Part shown: in pieces, positions 1-10,539 of the stretch
How the letters are laid out: every line of letters starts with the position of its first letter
Numbering within the stretch: position 1 is the stretch's first letter
From: Mesorhizobium denitrificans
GTDB taxonomy: Bacteria > Pseudomonadota > Alphaproteobacteria > Rhizobiales > Rhizobiaceae
Direction of reading: 5' to 3'
Assembly: GCF_003403035.1 (NCBI RefSeq)
Contig: NZ_QURN01000006.1
Location: forward strand, 124,001 to 188,000
DNA: 64,000 bases
Notes under the pieces: model-generated
Told to the model about the DNA's origin: nothing
The model's database searches: none
The model's input: only the letters and a program-made list of their open reading frames with translations
Translations under genes and position numbers: made by a program

Positions 1-136
1 CCTGCTGCGCTTGTTCATCGAATTGAATCGGCTGGGAACGGCCGTGGTTATCGCAACGCACGACCTCGCTTTGATGGAGCAGGTGGATGCGCGCCGCATG
101 ATCCTTTCAGACGGGCGGCTCGACATTCATGACTAA
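1..136 (+). CDS. ftsE: Cell division ATP-binding protein FtsE (3' end only)
   Basis: The window opens inside this gene. The frame ending with TAA at 134-136 encodes the last 44 or so residues of an ABC ATPase, including the H-loop histidine in the motif ATHD and the closing stretch with MILSDGRL. It overlaps the following ftsX start by 8 bp, the usual ftsEX arrangement, which is what identifies it as FtsE rather than another ABC ATPase. FtsE with FtsX couples ATP hydrolysis in the cytoplasm to periplasmic murein hydrolase activation at the septum. The Walker motifs lie outside the window. Confidence 0.85.
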   Translation, partial: LLRLFIELNRLGTAVVIATHDLALMEQVDARRMILSDGRLDIHD

Positions 137-1118
137 TATGGCCGTTGCCGACGATATGGAAGAAATGCGGGCCGAGCCTTTGCCCAAGGCAGGTTCGCGC
201 CGCAAGCCGACGCCAATCGTGCCGCAACGAAACGTGGCCGGAACGGCGCTTGCGATCGTCATCGGCATCATGACGTTTCTCTCCTGCCTGACGCTGGGCG
301 CGGTGAGCCTCGTGCGCGATTCCGCATCGCGGTGGGAGGTGCAGATTGCGTCGGAAGCGACGATCCAGATCAAGCCGGTGGACGACCTCGACATGGAGGC
401 GGCGTTGCAGAAGGCGGCGACCATTGCCAAGGGTTACGCGGGCGTGACCGAAACGCGGATCATCGACCGCGATGCGACCGCACGCCTGCTGGAGCCGTGG
501 CTGGGAGACGGACTCGACCTCGATCAACTGCCCGTGCCGCGGCTGGTGATCGTGAAAATCGACAAGCAGTCGCCACCGGACTTTACCGGGCTGCGCATCG
601 CGCTGAGTGACGCGATTCCGACGGCCTCGCTGGACGACCATCGCACATGGGTCGACCGGCTGGTTGCGATGGCGCACACCACTGTTGCGATAGGCTTTGC
701 GGTGCTCGCGCTGATGCTGGTCGCAACCGTGCTTTCCGTGGTGTTTGCGACGCGCGGGGCAATGTCGGGAAACAATGGAATTATCGAAGTGCTGCATTTT
801 GTGGGGGCCGAGGGCCGCTACATCGCACAGCAATTTCGGCAGCATTTTCTGCTGAACGGTTTTCGTGGCGCGGCTGCGGGCGGTCTGGCGGCGGCGCTCG
901 CCTTTGTTGGCTTCTCGTTCTGGTCGCTGCGCAATATGGCGACGCCGGAGGGGGATCAGGCAAGCGCGCTGTTCGGCACATTTGCCATCGGGATCAATGG
1001 CTATCTCGGTGTGCTGCTTATCGTGCTGCTCGTATCTTTTCTGACCGCCGCTACCTCGCATGTCACCGTGCTGGCGTATTTGTCAGATCTCGATGGAAAG
1101 CAGCGCGGCGAGAGCTAG
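129..1118 (+). CDS. ftsX: Cell division protein FtsX
   Basis: A 329-residue FtsX/permease-family membrane protein. There is a cytoplasmic N-terminal tail, then a first membrane helix at about residues 40-62, a periplasmic domain of about 120 residues, and three further helices near 183-205, 235-257 and 283-312. This four-helix pattern with one large loop is typical of FtsX. It partners the FtsE ATPase encoded just upstream (8-bp overlap, so translation is probably coupled) and in model species controls septal peptidoglycan hydrolases. The ATG at 129 is inside the ftsE end; a later methionine at residue 4 is also possible. Confidence 0.9.
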   Translation: MTNMAVADDMEEMRAEPLPKAGSRRKPTPIVPQRNVAGTALAIVIGIMTFLSCLTLGAVSLVRDSASRWEVQIASEATIQIKPVDDLDMEAALQKAATIAKGYAGVTETRIIDRDATARLLEPWLGDGLDLDQLPVPRLVIVKIDKQSPPDFTGLRIALSDAIPTASLDDHRTWVDRLVAMAHTTVAIGFAVLALMLVATVLSVVFATRGAMSGNNGIIEVLHFVGAEGRYIAQQFRQHFLLNGFRGAAAGGLAAALAFVGFSFWSLRNMATPEGDQASALFGTFAIGINGYLGVLLIVLLVSFLTAATSHVTVLAYLSDLDGKQRGES

Positions 1119-1233
1119 GAATGATAGGTCGGGTCAACATGCCCCTCATCCGCCTTATTTCAGTTGCGCCTCATATGTTAAAGTGCCACTCTCAGACTTG
1201 AACTGGACGACTCAGTTGGCTAGCGACGTCGAA

Positions 1234-1911
1234 ATGGACAATATGCGCTTTGCGCCGCCCGACGACAGGACGCGCCGCGGGGCTCTTCCGTCAGAAGGCG
1301 GCAGCACCCGACGTTCCCGACATCGTGGTTTGCGTGTGCTGATGCTGCTGGCAATCGTTGCAGCCGGCGTTCTGGCAGGCGGCTTTGCTGTGTTCGCGCA
1401 CTACGTCAGCGGACTGACCACGCCAAACCAGATGGCGAAAGCCGATGCGATTATCGTGCTGACGGGCGGTCAGTCGCGCCTTGAGGCGGGTCTGGACTTG
1501 CTGAAAGAGGGCAAGGCCGAACGGCTGCTTATCAGCGGCGTGCATCCAGCGACCGGGCGCAACGCGATTTTGGCGGCGACGGGTAGCGACCGTGGCCTGT
1601 TTACCTGTTGCGTCGATATTGACCGCGAGGCGCTCGATACGGTCGGAAACGCACAAGAGGGCGCGAAATGGCTGCGCGAACACGGCTATGCGAGCGCGAT
1701 CCTAGTGACCAACAATTACCATATGCCGCGCAGCATGCTGGAAATGAGCAGGTTCGCAGGGCCGGTGCAGCTGGTGCCATATCCGGTGGTGAACACAAGA
1801 CTGGACAACGGACGCTGGATCGGTGAACCGGGCGCGTTGCGTGTGCTGGTGACGGAATATGTAAAGTATCTCGCCGCAATTGCGCGGGGAATGCTGCCGG
1901 TCGCTGATTGA
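1234..1911 (+). CDS. DUF218/YdcF-SanA family membrane-anchored protein
   Basis: About 225 residues with one N-terminal membrane helix (about residues 33-53) followed by a DUF218 domain. Family motifs are visible: ADAIIVLTGGQSRLEAG near the start of the domain and VTNNYHMPRSMLEM towards its end. Members such as SanA, YdcF and ElyC affect envelope integrity and peptidoglycan or lipid-carrier metabolism, but the reaction is not settled. The frame is open back to 1060, inside ftsX; I take the ATG at 1234 because the upstream part looks non-coding, though no good ribosome site marks it. The position between ftsX and plsC fits an envelope role. Confidence 0.75.
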   Translation: MDNMRFAPPDDRTRRGALPSEGGSTRRSRHRGLRVLMLLAIVAAGVLAGGFAVFAHYVSGLTTPNQMAKADAIIVLTGGQSRLEAGLDLLKEGKAERLLISGVHPATGRNAILAATGSDRGLFTCCVDIDREALDTVGNAQEGAKWLREHGYASAILVTNNYHMPRSMLEMSRFAGPVQLVPYPVVNTRLDNGRWIGEPGALRVLVTEYVKYLAAIARGMLPVAD

Positions 1912-1977
1912 TGCCATAAGCGTTGCTTTTCGTGCGCCGTGGTGTAACCACGATGCCAAGCGCGGCCGGTTTCTAAA

Positions 1978-2760
1978 ATGCTTCATATTCGTTCTGTTCT
2001 TTTCAATTTCCTGTTCTATCTGAGCCTGATCGTTCAGATGATTTTGTGGACGCCGTTTTATTTCCTCTCGCCGCGGAAGATCGCCTGGATTGTTCCTAAA
2101 TTCTGGGCAAATTCGAGCCTTTGGCTGCACGATGTGTTGACGGGCACGCACCGCGAAATAACCGGCATGGAAAATCTGCCGGAAGGTTCGTTCATTCTTG
2201 CACCAAAGCACCAGTCTTTCTGGGATGTGCTGGCCTTCTTTCCCTATCTGGACGACCCGCTCTACATATTGAAGCGCGAGTTGAGATGGATACCGATGTT
2301 CGGTTGGTACATCATGAAAATGCGCATGATACCGGTTAATCGCGGACATCGCTCCAAGGCGCTGAGGCAAGTGGTGCAGACCACGAAGGACGAACTGGCG
2401 CGCAACCCCCGACAACTGATCATATACCCCGAGGGCACGCGCCGCCCGCCGGGCGCTGAGCCGGCTTATAAATGGGGCATAGTGGAACTCTATACGCAGT
2501 TAAATCTGCCGGTGGTGCCGGTTGCGCATCAGGCTGGTCTGTTCTGGCCGCGCCGCAAGTTCCTGCGCTACCCCGGCACAATCCGCGCCGAATTTCTGCC
2601 TGCCATTCCGCCGGGGCTGGACAAGGAAGAATTCATGCGGCGCCTTGTTGAAGAAACAGAGCGGGCGGCGGACCGCATATTGCTGGAAACTTCCAAGGAT
2701 GGCGTCAAGCCGCCAATGCCGCCAACAGCGCAGGAAAGATTGAAAACGCTTGGTGGCTAG
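1978..2760 (+). CDS. plsC: 1-acyl-sn-glycerol-3-phosphate acyltransferase
   Basis: 260 residues, normal for the PlsC family, with an N-terminal hydrophobic segment (about 8-30). The catalytic HX4D motif is at His78-Asp83 (HQSFWD) and the glycerol-phosphate binding EGTR motif at 152-155. The enzyme acylates lysophosphatidic acid to phosphatidic acid at the inner membrane face, the second step of phospholipid synthesis. Its stop codon overlaps the stop of the convergent zapA gene through a shared CTAG. Confidence 0.9.
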   Translation: MLHIRSVLFNFLFYLSLIVQMILWTPFYFLSPRKIAWIVPKFWANSSLWLHDVLTGTHREITGMENLPEGSFILAPKHQSFWDVLAFFPYLDDPLYILKRELRWIPMFGWYIMKMRMIPVNRGHRSKALRQVVQTTKDELARNPRQLIIYPEGTRRPPGAEPAYKWGIVELYTQLNLPVVPVAHQAGLFWPRRKFLRYPGTIRAEFLPAIPPGLDKEEFMRRLVEETERAADRILLETSKDGVKPPMPPTAQERLKTLGG

Positions 2761-3122
2761 GCTTTGCGGATAACCAGCTTTTCGGAGAGCGCTTCCATGC
2801 GGGTAGCAAGGCCGGCGAGAGCGCCTGTCAGCGCAGCGTCGTTCTTGTCCGCCTTGAGAAGCGCTTCGTCACGCGTTTTGCGCAGGGTGCTGATTTCGCT
2901 CTCCAGCCCCTTCACTCGCTTTTGAAGCTCGGTCAGCTCGTCCATGACCATGATGCCTGCCATGACGGTGAGCCGCTGGTCGCCGATTTCGCCGAAGGAA
3001 TCCTTGAGGTGAGACACGTAGCGGTCGAAATGCTGCGCCAGGTCGATGAGATGTTCTTCCTGACCTTCGTCGCAGGCCATGCGGTAGGCCTTGCCGTCGA
3101 TTGTCACTGTGACCTGCGCCAT
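2757..3122 (-). CDS. zapA: Cell division protein ZapA
   Basis: 121 residues. The N-terminal VTVTIDGKAYRMACDEGQE is the ZapA beta-hairpin signature, followed by helical and coiled-coil sequence (about residues 60-115) used for tetramerisation. ZapA bundles FtsZ filaments at the division site. It is transcribed with the DUF4164 gene 17 bp upstream, a frequent pairing in Hyphomicrobiales. It ends tail-to-tail with plsC with a 4-bp overlap. In gammaproteobacteria zapA neighbours the 6S RNA and ygfA; here those lie about 24 kb away. Confidence 0.88.
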   Translation of the reverse strand: MAQVTVTIDGKAYRMACDEGQEEHLIDLAQHFDRYVSHLKDSFGEIGDQRLTVMAGIMVMDELTELQKRVKGLESEISTLRKTRDEALLKADKNDAALTGALAGLATRMEALSEKLVIRKA

Positions 3123-3139
3123 GTGCTCTCTCCAGCCGC

Positions 3140-3412
3140 TTAGCGGTCCAGAACCGCGCGGATCGTCTCCATCGCGGTGACCAACCTGCGCGACACTTCC
3201 TTGTTCGTCTCTTCCAGGCGCTCGGCGCGAGCTTCCGAATTATCCAATTCCTGCGCGAGCCGAGCGCGGTCAGCGTTCATGCGCTGCACCTCGGCATCTG
3301 CGTCCAGGTAATCTTGCTCGTGCTCCAATCGGGCGCTGGCAGCGTGCTCCAACGCTTCGATTGCTTTGCCGAGGCGGGCAATTACTTCTTTCAGTGTGGA
3401 CTCCCCGGTCAT
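3140..3412 (-). CDS. DUF4164 family coiled-coil protein
   Basis: 90 residues starting MTGESTLKEVIARLGKAI. Almost the whole protein is predicted helix with heptad-like spacing, rich in Glu, Arg and Ala. I choose the ATG at 3412 because GGTGGAG lies just before it; the frame stays open to 3448. DUF4164 proteins are almost always encoded directly upstream of zapA in rhizobia and relatives, which suggests a role near the divisome, but the function is unknown. Confidence 0.8.
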   Translation of the reverse strand: MTGESTLKEVIARLGKAIEALEHAASARLEHEQDYLDADAEVQRMNADRARLAQELDNSEARAERLEETNKEVSRRLVTAMETIRAVLDR

Positions 3413-3567
3413 GGTTCTCCACCCATTCCCGAATCGAAACGCGATCATAATGCGTTACACGGGAAAGATTAGGCAACAGATTAAACGGGCGTCAACAAAG
3501 CCGAGGGTTCTTTCCCCCGTTAATCGATTGAGGATCGGAAATAGGCCGCAATCTTCGCCAGGTTTTG

Positions 3568-3595
3568 TTGACAGCACCCCGGCAACTGCTATGAA
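3568..3595 (+). promoter_or_regulatory. Sigma-70 promoter of tkt
   Basis: TTGACA (3568-3573), a 16-bp spacer and TATGAA (3590-3595) lie 43 bp before the tkt start. Transcription would begin near 3602. The -35 hexamer is a perfect match, and no gene lies between it and tkt. Confidence 0.7.
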
Positions 3596-3637
3596 CCCCC
3601 TGCCTTTTTTAGCCCAGATTCAGAGCGGCGAGAGATC

Positions 3638-5635
3638 ATGAGCAACTCCGAAAAATACGATCGCATGGCGAATGCCATCCGTTTTCTTTCCATCGATGCC
3701 GTTGAGAAAGCGAATTCCGGCCACCCCGGCTTGCCGATGGGATGCGCCGACATCGCTACGGTGTTGTTTACACGCTTCATGAAATTCGACCCCAAAGCGC
3801 CGCATTGGCCAGACCGCGACCGCTTCATCCTTTCTGCCGGTCACGGCTCCATGCTGCTCTATTCGGTGCTCTACCTCACCGGCTATGAGGATATGACGCT
3901 CGACCAGATCAAGAGCTTCCGGCATCTTGGCTCCAAGACAGCGGGCCATCCAGAATACGGCCATGCGACCGGCATCGAGACGACGACCGGCCCGCTGGGG
4001 CAGGGGGTTGGCAACTCGGTTGGCTTCGCGCTGGCAGAGCGCATCATGAATGCCACCTATGGCGACGATCTCGTCAATCACTACACCTATGTGTTGGCGG
4101 GCGACGGCTGCCTCATGGAAGGCCTTAGCCAGGAAGCGATTTCGCTCGCGGGGCATCTCAAGCTGAACAAGCTTATCCTCATCTGGGACAACAACAGCAT
4201 TTCGATCGACGGTTCGGTGTCGCTGGCAGATTCCACCAATCAGCTTGAGCGCTTCCAGGCGTCGGGCTGGAACACGCTCGCCTGCGACGGTCACGATCAG
4301 GAAGCCATCGCTGCGGCAATCGAAGCGGCGCGCAATTCGGATCGTCCGACGCTGATCGCCGCGAAGACCACCATCGGCTTCGGTTCGCCAACCAAGGCAG
4401 GCACGAACAAGGTACATGGCTCGCCGCTTGGCAAGGAAGAAGTAGCCGCAACGCGCAAGGCGTTGGGCTGGGAGTATCCCGCGTTCGAGGTTCCGTCCGA
4501 TACGCTCGATGCATGGCGTCTTGCCGGACTGAATGCAGCCAAGGCACGCGCTGAATGGGAAAAGCGGTTTGCTGCTGCTCCTGCTGATGTGCGGGCAGAG
4601 TTCGAGCGCCGCATGAGCGGCCAGCTTCCGGGTGGCTTTGATGAGGCGATTGCTGCCTACAAGGAAAAGCTCGTTGCGGACAAGCCGAAGGTCGCGACCC
4701 GCAAATCTTCGGAGATGGCGCTCGAGGTTATCAATGGCGTTGTGCCCGAGACCATTGGCGGCTCGGCTGACCTGACGGGGTCCAATAACACCAAGACCAG
4801 CCAGACCAAGGAAATTACGCCCGGCAATTATGGCAATCGCTACGTGCACTACGGCATTCGAGAGCATGAGATGGCGGCGGCCATGAATGGCATGACGCTG
4901 CATGGCGGTCTAATTCCATATGGCGGTACGTTCCTGTGCTTCTCGGACTATGCGCGTCCGTCCATCCGACTAGCTGCGCTGATGGGTATTCGTACCATCT
5001 TCGTCATGACGCATGATTCCATCGGCCTCGGTGAAGATGGCCCAACGCACCAGCCGGTCGAGCACATGGCTGCGCTCCGCGCCATTCCGAACCATCTGGT
5101 GTTCCGCCCGGCTGACGCTGTGGAAACTGCCGAATGCTGGCAGATCGCGCTGGAGTCGCAGAAGGCACCTTCGACGCTGGCGCTGACCCGCCAGAATCTG
5201 CCGACCGTGCGCACCGAGAATACGGATGAAAACCTTTGCCGTCGCGGCGCCTATGAGCTTGCGGCAGCAGATGGCGAAGCTGCTGTGACGATTTTCGCTA
5301 CCGGCTCGGAAATCGAGATTGCGCTCGGCGCACGCGCGTTGCTGCAAGGGCACGGGCATCCGACCCGCGTGGTGTCAGTGCCGTGCTTCGAATTGTTCGA
5401 AGAACAGAGCGACGGATACAAGCAGGACATTCTTGGCGGCTCGACGCTGAAAATGGCAATCGAAGCCGGTATTCGACAGGGTTGGGATCGCTTCATCGGC
5501 ACGGACGGCATCTTTATCGGGATGCACGGTTTCGGCGCGAGCGGCGAGATTTCCGATCTGTATAAGCATTTTGGCATCACGCCCGAAGCCGCCGCAGAGG
5601 CTGCCGAAAAGGTGCTGCACAAAAAGCCGCATTGA
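3638..5635 (+). CDS. tkt: Transketolase
   Basis: 665 residues, full length. Thiamine diphosphate binding is shown by the GDG...NN type motif (GDGCLMEG through WDNNSIS), and the transketolase signature [20 protein letters not shown] is present. The C-terminal half has the pyrimidine domain with [14 protein letters not shown]. It moves two-carbon units between pentose phosphates, linking the pentose phosphate pathway and glycolysis. It precedes gap by 59 bp, a common glycolytic cluster in Hyphomicrobiales. A strong promoter sits directly upstream. Confidence 0.96.
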   Translation: MSNSEKYDRMANAIRFLSIDAVEKANSGHPGLPMGCADIATVLFTRFMKFDPKAPHWPDRDRFILSAGHGSMLLYSVLYLTGYEDMTLDQIKSFRHLGSKTAGHPEYGHATGIETTTGPLGQGVGNSVGFALAERIMNATYGDDLVNHYTYVLAGDGCLMEGLSQEAISLAGHLKLNKLILIWDNNSISIDGSVSLADSTNQLERFQASGWNTLACDGHDQEAIAAAIEAARNSDRPTLIAAKTTIGFGSPTKAGTNKVHGSPLGKEEVAATRKALGWEYPAFEVPSDTLDAWRLAGLNAAKARAEWEKRFAAAPADVRAEFERRMSGQLPGGFDEAIAAYKEKLVADKPKVATRKSSEMALEVINGVVPETIGGSADLTGSNNTKTSQTKEITPGNYGNRYVHYGIREHEMAAAMNGMTLHGGLIPYGGTFLCFSDYARPSIRLAALMGIRTIFVMTHDSIGLGEDGPTHQPVEHMAALRAIPNHLVFRPADAVETAECWQIALESQKAPSTLALTRQNLPTVRTENTDENLCRRGAYELAAADGEAAVTIFATGSEIEIALGARALLQGHGHPTRVVSVPCFELFEEQSDGYKQDILGGSTLKMAIEAGIRQGWDRFIGTDGIFIGMHGFGASGEISDLYKHFGITPEAAAEAAEKVLHKKPH

Positions 5636-5694
5636 TGACCATTCGGCCTTGCCCGATTGTGTGAGCAGGGTCCATCTCCCAAGGAGGGAATTTC

Positions 5695-6702
5695 ATGGCT
5701 GTAAGAGTAGCTATCAACGGATTCGGGCGCATCGGGCGCAATATCGTTCGCGCGATTTATGAATCGGGTCGCAAGGATATTGACGTCGTTGCCGTCAACG
5801 ATCTGGGCCCGGTCGAAACCAATGCGCATCTGATGCGCTTTGACAGCGTGCATGGCCGCTTTCCGCACGAAGTGAAGGTGCAGGGCGACACGATCAACAT
5901 CGGCACAGACAAGTTCAAGGTGACAGCGATCAAGGATCCGTCGCAGCTTCCGTGGAAGGAACTCGGCGTTGACATCGCACTGGAATGCACAGGCATTTTC
6001 ACCGCGCGCGACAAGGCCGCCGCGCATCTTGCTGCTGGTGCAAAGCGCGTGATCGTTTCGGCTCCGTCGGACGGTGCGGATTTCACTGTGGTTTACGGCG
6101 TCAATCATGACAAGCTCACCAAGGACCACGTCGTGATCTCGAACGCGTCTTGCACGACGAACTGCCTCGCGCCGCTCGCCAAGATCTTGCATGAGACGGT
6201 CGGCATCGAGAAGGGCATGATGACGACGATCCACTCGTATACCGGCGATCAGCCGACGCTGGATACGATGCACAAGGATCTCTATCGCGCTCGCGCCGCG
6301 GCTCTGTCGCAGATCCCGACCTCTACGGGTGCGGCGAAGGCCATCGGCCTCGTGCTGCCCGACCTGAAGGGCAAGCTGGACGGCATCTCCATCCGCGTGC
6401 CGACGCCGAATGTTTCGGTTGTCGATCTCAAGTTCATCGCCAAGCGCGACACCACGGCGGAAGAACTGAACGCGGCGATGATTGCAGCGGCGAATGGCCC
6501 GCTGAAGGGTATCTTCAACGTGACGCACGCGCCCAACGTTTCCATCGACTTCAACCATGATCCGCATTCCTCGACGGCGGCGCTCGATCAGACCAAGGTC
6601 ATGGGCGGCAACCTCGTTTCGGTGCTGTCCTGGTATGACAATGAATGGGGCTTCTCGAACCGCATGGCCGATACGGCAGTGGCGTTCGCCAAGACCATCT
6701 AA
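5695..6702 (+). CDS. gap: Glyceraldehyde-3-phosphate dehydrogenase, type I
   Basis: 335 residues. The NAD-binding signature NGFGRIGR is at residues 8-15, and the catalytic cysteine lies in [10 protein letters not shown] (Cys153). It oxidises glyceraldehyde 3-phosphate to 1,3-bisphosphoglycerate in glycolysis and gluconeogenesis. AAGGAGGG precedes the ATG. It follows tkt and precedes pgk by about 2.6 kb. A strong intrinsic terminator lies 54 bp after the stop, within the next reading frame. Confidence 0.96.
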   Translation: MAVRVAINGFGRIGRNIVRAIYESGRKDIDVVAVNDLGPVETNAHLMRFDSVHGRFPHEVKVQGDTINIGTDKFKVTAIKDPSQLPWKELGVDIALECTGIFTARDKAAAHLAAGAKRVIVSAPSDGADFTVVYGVNHDKLTKDHVVISNASCTTNCLAPLAKILHETVGIEKGMMTTIHSYTGDQPTLDTMHKDLYRARAAALSQIPTSTGAAKAIGLVLPDLKGKLDGISIRVPTPNVSVVDLKFIAKRDTTAEELNAAMIAAANGPLKGIFNVTHAPNVSIDFNHDPHSSTAALDQTKVMGGNLVSVLSWYDNEWGFSNRMADTAVAFAKTI

Positions 6703-6708
6703 TCCCGG

Positions 6709-7287
6709 ATGTATAGAGAACTGAAAAAGCTCTCTGTACGTTGGAAACCTTATAGGGGTGAGGGGCTCGAGCACCTCACCCTTTTTTCTGATTACAAAGG
6801 CATTTTTGCTGAAAGCGTCATCGTTGGTGAAAGCGACGGCATCGCATTCGCTGTTCAATATAATATCGAGTGTGACACTCAATGGCAGGTACGAGCATTC
6901 GCGATTCGGGCGACGGATGGTCGGGGTCTTTCCATGCGTTCACCGCAGTCAGGAATCTGGCATGATGTGAATGGCGTGCACTTGCCTGAGTTTGACGGCT
7001 GCATCGACATTGATCTTTCCGGCACGCCTTTCACGAACACGCTTCCTATCCGCCGTTGTGCTGCAAGTTTTCGACACGGATCGCTGGAGTTTTCCATGCT
7101 CTATGTCCCGTTCGATGACTTCGTGCCGATAAGAGATGGTCAGCGCTATACGTGCCTCGATGCGGAAAGACGCTTTCGCTATGAAGCGACTGACGGAACT
7201 TTCAGCGCAGAAATCGATGTCGATGAAGACGGATTGGTGCGGGATTATCCGCCGGTTTATCGACGTGTTTGGAAATCTCTGGGGTGA
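6709..7287 (+). CDS. Putative glycolipid-binding family protein
   Basis: 192 residues resembling the putative glycolipid-binding family (PF06475), with the typical early motif GEGLEHLTLF and an all-beta-looking body. The molecular function is poorly defined. It starts 7 bp after the gap stop and has no convincing ribosome-binding site. A nearly perfect intrinsic terminator hairpin (6756-6787) lies inside codons 16-27, so most gap transcripts would end within it. Expression may therefore depend on read-through, translation-coupled antitermination, or an unseen internal promoter. The family motif extends through the hairpin, so a later start is unlikely. Confidence 0.7.
   Translation: MYRELKKLSVRWKPYRGEGLEHLTLFSDYKGIFAESVIVGESDGIAFAVQYNIECDTQWQVRAFAIRATDGRGLSMRSPQSGIWHDVNGVHLPEFDGCIDIDLSGTPFTNTLPIRRCAASFRHGSLEFSMLYVPFDDFVPIRDGQRYTCLDAERRFRYEATDGTFSAEIDVDEDGLVRDYPPVYRRVWKSLG
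6756..6787 (+). terminator. Intrinsic terminator after gap, inside the next coding sequence
   Basis: GGGTGAGG (6756-6763) pairs perfectly with CCTCACCC (6774-6781); the inner GCTCGAGC extends the stem past one G/A mismatch, and TTTTTT follows (6782-6787). This is the strongest terminator-like structure in the window. It ends the gap transcript but overlaps the start of the glycolipid-binding family gene. Confidence 0.75.
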
Positions 7288-7393
7288 ATAAAATCCTGCC
7301 TGTCACCTCAAAAGTCGTCGTCTTGCCTTGTGTCTGTCTTGCCTTCGCCTAACTTTAGCGTGAAGTGAAGTTAAAGACATTTGAGGGGGCTCA

Positions 7394-9259
7394 ATGGATC
7401 AGACGATCTATCTCGTGACGCTTGTTGGCACAGCGCTGGTGCTTGCCGCATCCTTTTCGAGCTTGATCGCATTTCGCTTCGGCGCACCTCTGCTTCTTCT
7501 GTTTCTTGGCGTTGGACTTGCCAGTGGTGCGGACGGTCTTGGCATTCAGTTCGACAACGCGCGGCTGGCTTATTTTGTCGGCTCACTAGCGCTCGCGGTT
7601 ATTCTGTTCGAATCGGGGTTCGGAACGCCGTTCGCCATTTTCAAGCAGGCGGCTGCGCCGGCGCTCACGCTCGCGACGGTTGGCGTGCTGCTGACTACGG
7701 CGATATTCGGCGCTGCTGCATATTATTTCGTGCATCTCAACATGTTGGAATCAATGCTGCTGGGTGCTGCGGTTTCGTCGACGGACGCGGCGGCGGTGTT
7801 CTTCCTGCTGCGTGCTGGAAACATAAATCTGCGCGACCGGTTGCGCTCGACACTGGAAGTCGAGTCCGGCACCAACGATCCGATTGCTATCTTTCTGACA
7901 ATCACTCTCGTTTCCATTCTTGCCCTTGGAGAACTGCCCAACGCTTTCGAGCTATCGCTTGAACTGGCGGTTGGCTTTGCAGAGCATATGGGCATCGGCG
8001 CGGTGGTTGGCCTGATTGGCGGCTATGGCGTGGTGCGTCTCATCGAAAAGCTGGAGCTCGATCACGGCCTGCTTCCGATCTTTGTGCTGACGCTGGCGCT
8101 GCTCATTTTCGCGGCTGCGGGGTCGGTTGGCGGTTCTGGATTTCTTGCTGTTTATGTGGCTGGGCTGATCGTTGGCAATGCGGGCATGCGCAATGCGTCA
8201 GTCGTCAAGCGCTTTCAGCACGGGCTTTCCTGGCTGGCGCAGATCATCATGTTTCTGGTGCTGGGACTTTACGCGACGCCTTCGGAATTCGTGCCGATTT
8301 TCGGAATAGGGTTGTTCCTTGGGCTGTTGCTGATCTTCGTCGCGCGACCGATTGCGGTGTGGTTCTGCCTGCTGCCTTTCGGATTTACGCGACCGGAAAC
8401 CGCTTTCATTTCATGGGTCGGGTTGCGCGGTTCGGTGTCAATCCTGCTGGCAATAACGCCAATCACCGGCGGGCTGGAACATGGCAGGCTGATATTCAAT
8501 CTGGCATTCATCATCGTGCTTGCCTCGCTGGTCGTGCAGGGCTGGACAATCGGACCGCTCGCGCGCCGGCTCGGCCTGATCGTACCGCCGCGCGGCGGCC
8601 TGGTTGACAAGGTGGAGCTCGAACTGCCGGGATCGGCTCGTCATGAATTGCTGGCCTATCGTGTGGTTGCTGGCAGTCCGGTTGAGCGTGGACAGCGCAT
8701 ACCGCGCTGGGCACGACCTTCGCTGGTGGTGCGCGGCGGACGCTCGATGAAATATCAGGATGCCGGGCGGCTCGTCGCTGGGGACAATGTCTATATTTTC
8801 GTGTCTGACCGTTATCCGCGCCTGCTGGACAGGCTGTTTGCCGGACGCACGGATGTCGATCCGGAAGATGCGGATTTCTTTGGCGCCTTTGCTGTGGACC
8901 CCGCGCGTCCCGCGACCGATCTGGAAGCGATCTATGGCCCGCCGCTCACAGATGCGGAACGCAAATTGTCGATCGGTGCGCTGGTGTCGACGCGGCTCGG
9001 AGGCCGGGCAGAATATGCCGACCGCGTATTGCTCGACCCGATTGAACTGATCGTTCGCGACGTGGACGAGAATGGCAAGGTTGTGGGTGTTGGTGTCTCG
9101 CTGGAGCCGATGGCAACGCCTGCGCCGCGCGTGCCCATATTTCTTTCTGCAGGCGAAATGTGGGATCGGTTTGTTCTGTTCCGCGCCAGATTTCGCACTC
9201 GACCATCGGGGCAAGGGGAGGTTTCGGCAACGGCCTCTGAGGCAGAAACCAAGACCTGA
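7394..9259 (+). CDS. Potassium/proton antiporter, CPA1 family (CvrA/NhaP2-like)
   Basis: 621 residues. The first 400 or so form about 12 membrane helices of the Na+/H+ exchanger fold, with the motifs SSTDAAAVF and [13 protein letters not shown] that carry the conserved transport aspartates. The C-terminal 200 residues are soluble and look like a TrkA-C domain followed by a CorC/HlyC-type domain, as in CvrA/NhaP2 potassium-proton antiporters. It would expel K+ or Na+ in exchange for protons at the inner membrane, with nucleotide or ligand control through the cytosolic tail. It is probably its own transcription unit. Confidence 0.82.
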   Translation: MDQTIYLVTLVGTALVLAASFSSLIAFRFGAPLLLLFLGVGLASGADGLGIQFDNARLAYFVGSLALAVILFESGFGTPFAIFKQAAAPALTLATVGVLLTTAIFGAAAYYFVHLNMLESMLLGAAVSSTDAAAVFFLLRAGNINLRDRLRSTLEVESGTNDPIAIFLTITLVSILALGELPNAFELSLELAVGFAEHMGIGAVVGLIGGYGVVRLIEKLELDHGLLPIFVLTLALLIFAAAGSVGGSGFLAVYVAGLIVGNAGMRNASVVKRFQHGLSWLAQIIMFLVLGLYATPSEFVPIFGIGLFLGLLLIFVARPIAVWFCLLPFGFTRPETAFISWVGLRGSVSILLAITPITGGLEHGRLIFNLAFIIVLASLVVQGWTIGPLARRLGLIVPPRGGLVDKVELELPGSARHELLAYRVVAGSPVERGQRIPRWARPSLVVRGGRSMKYQDAGRLVAGDNVYIFVSDRYPRLLDRLFAGRTDVDPEDADFFGAFAVDPARPATDLEAIYGPPLTDAERKLSIGALVSTRLGGRAEYADRVLLDPIELIVRDVDENGKVVGVGVSLEPMATPAPRVPIFLSAGEMWDRFVLFRARFRTRPSGQGEVSATASEAETKT

Positions 9260-9342
9260 TATTTCAGTCACTGCGGCGCGACAACAGCTTGCATCGTTCA
9301 TCCGCGCTTGTATTGTCGCCGCGAAATTTCATGGAGAGGCTT

Positions 9343-10539
9343 ATGGCGCGTTTCAGAACGCTCGACGATATTGGTGATGTAAAAGGCAAGCGCGTGCTGG
9401 TGCGTGTTGATCTGAACGTGCCAATGGAAAACGGCAAGGTGAGCGATCTCACCCGAATCGAACGTGTGGCGCCAACCATTCTCGAACTTTCCGACAAGGG
9501 CGCGAAGGTCGTGTTGCTCGCGCATTTCGGCCGACCAAAGGACGGGCCGGACCCTGCACTTTCGCTGGAGCCAATCGCGCGCGCAGCAAGCGATGTTATC
9601 GGGCGGCCTGTTGCCTTCGTATCGGATTGCATTGGCGAAAAGGCGCAAGGCGCGATTTTCTCGCTTAATCCGGGCGATATTCTGCTGCTTGAGAATACCC
9701 GCTTTTACAAGGCGGAAGAGAAGAACGATCCTGAGTTCACGAAGAAGCTTGCTGCCGACGGCGACATTTTCGTCAACGACGCATTTTCTGCGGCACACCG
9801 CGCGCACTCCTCCACGGAAGGATTGGCGCATCTTCTTCCCGCCTATGCCGGACGCACGATGCAGGCGGAACTTGAGGCGCTTGAAAAGGGCCTCGGCAAT
9901 CCCACCAAGCCTGTCGTCGCGATTGTTGGCGGCGCGAAAGTCTCCACCAAAATCGACCTGTTGATGAACCTCGTAAAGAAGGTCGATGCGCTGGTTATCG
10001 GTGGAGGTATGGCCAACACATTTCTCGCTGCGCGCGGCGTCAACGTTGGCAAATCCTTGTGCGAGCATGATCTCGCAGCGACCGCCAAGCAGATCATGAT
10101 CGAGGCTGCAAGTTCGGGTTGCGCAATCATTCTGCCGTCCGATGCTGTGGCAGCGCGCGAGTTCAAGGCAGGTGCTGCAAGCGAAGTCGTTGGTGTTGAT
10201 GCAGTGCCCGCAGACGCGATGATACTGGATGTGGGTCCGAAGACGGTTGCGGCAATCAGCGACTGGATCGATCGCGCCGCAACGCTGGTCTGGAACGGCC
10301 CGCTTGGCGCATTCGAAATCGAGCCGTTCGACAAGGCGACAGTGGCCACCGCCAAGCATGCTGCGAGCCGCACGAAGGCCGGCAAGCTGGTGTCAGTTGC
10401 GGGTGGCGGCGATACGGTTGCAGCGCTCAATCACGCCGGAGTGGCTGACGATTTCACGTATGTCTCGACGGCAGGCGGGGCATTCCTTGAATGGATGGAA
10501 GGCAAGGCGCTTCCGGGTGTCGATGTGCTGAAAGCCTAA
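9343..10539 (+). CDS. pgk: Phosphoglycerate kinase
   Basis: 398 residues, normal length. The PGK signature [13 protein letters not shown] is near residue 20, the substrate-binding AHFGRPK near 63, and the nucleotide-binding [10 protein letters not shown] and GGGDTVAAL motifs are present. The enzyme transfers phosphate from 1,3-bisphosphoglycerate to ADP. The ATG at 9343 is preceded by GGAGAGG, so it is preferred over the upstream in-frame ATG at 9331. Its stop overlaps by 4 bp the stop of a small convergent gene. Confidence 0.96.
   Translation: MARFRTLDDIGDVKGKRVLVRVDLNVPMENGKVSDLTRIERVAPTILELSDKGAKVVLLAHFGRPKDGPDPALSLEPIARAASDVIGRPVAFVSDCIGEKAQGAIFSLNPGDILLLENTRFYKAEEKNDPEFTKKLAADGDIFVNDAFSAAHRAHSSTEGLAHLLPAYAGRTMQAELEALEKGLGNPTKPVVAIVGGAKVSTKIDLLMNLVKKVDALVIGGGMANTFLAARGVNVGKSLCEHDLAATAKQIMIEAASSGCAIILPSDAVAAREFKAGAASEVVGVDAVPADAMILDVGPKTVAAISDWIDRAATLVWNGPLGAFEIEPFDKATVATAKHAASRTKAGKLVSVAGGGDTVAALNHAGVADDFTYVSTAGGAFLEWMEGKALPGVDVLKA

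Noticed and set aside
5251-6882. Very long minus-strand open frame opposite tkt and gap (similar ones at 3620-4903 and 55291-56619)
   Set aside because: These are antisense to well-identified genes; in GC-rich genomes the frame opposite codon position 3 often stays open. Their composition (many Arg, His) is not protein-like.
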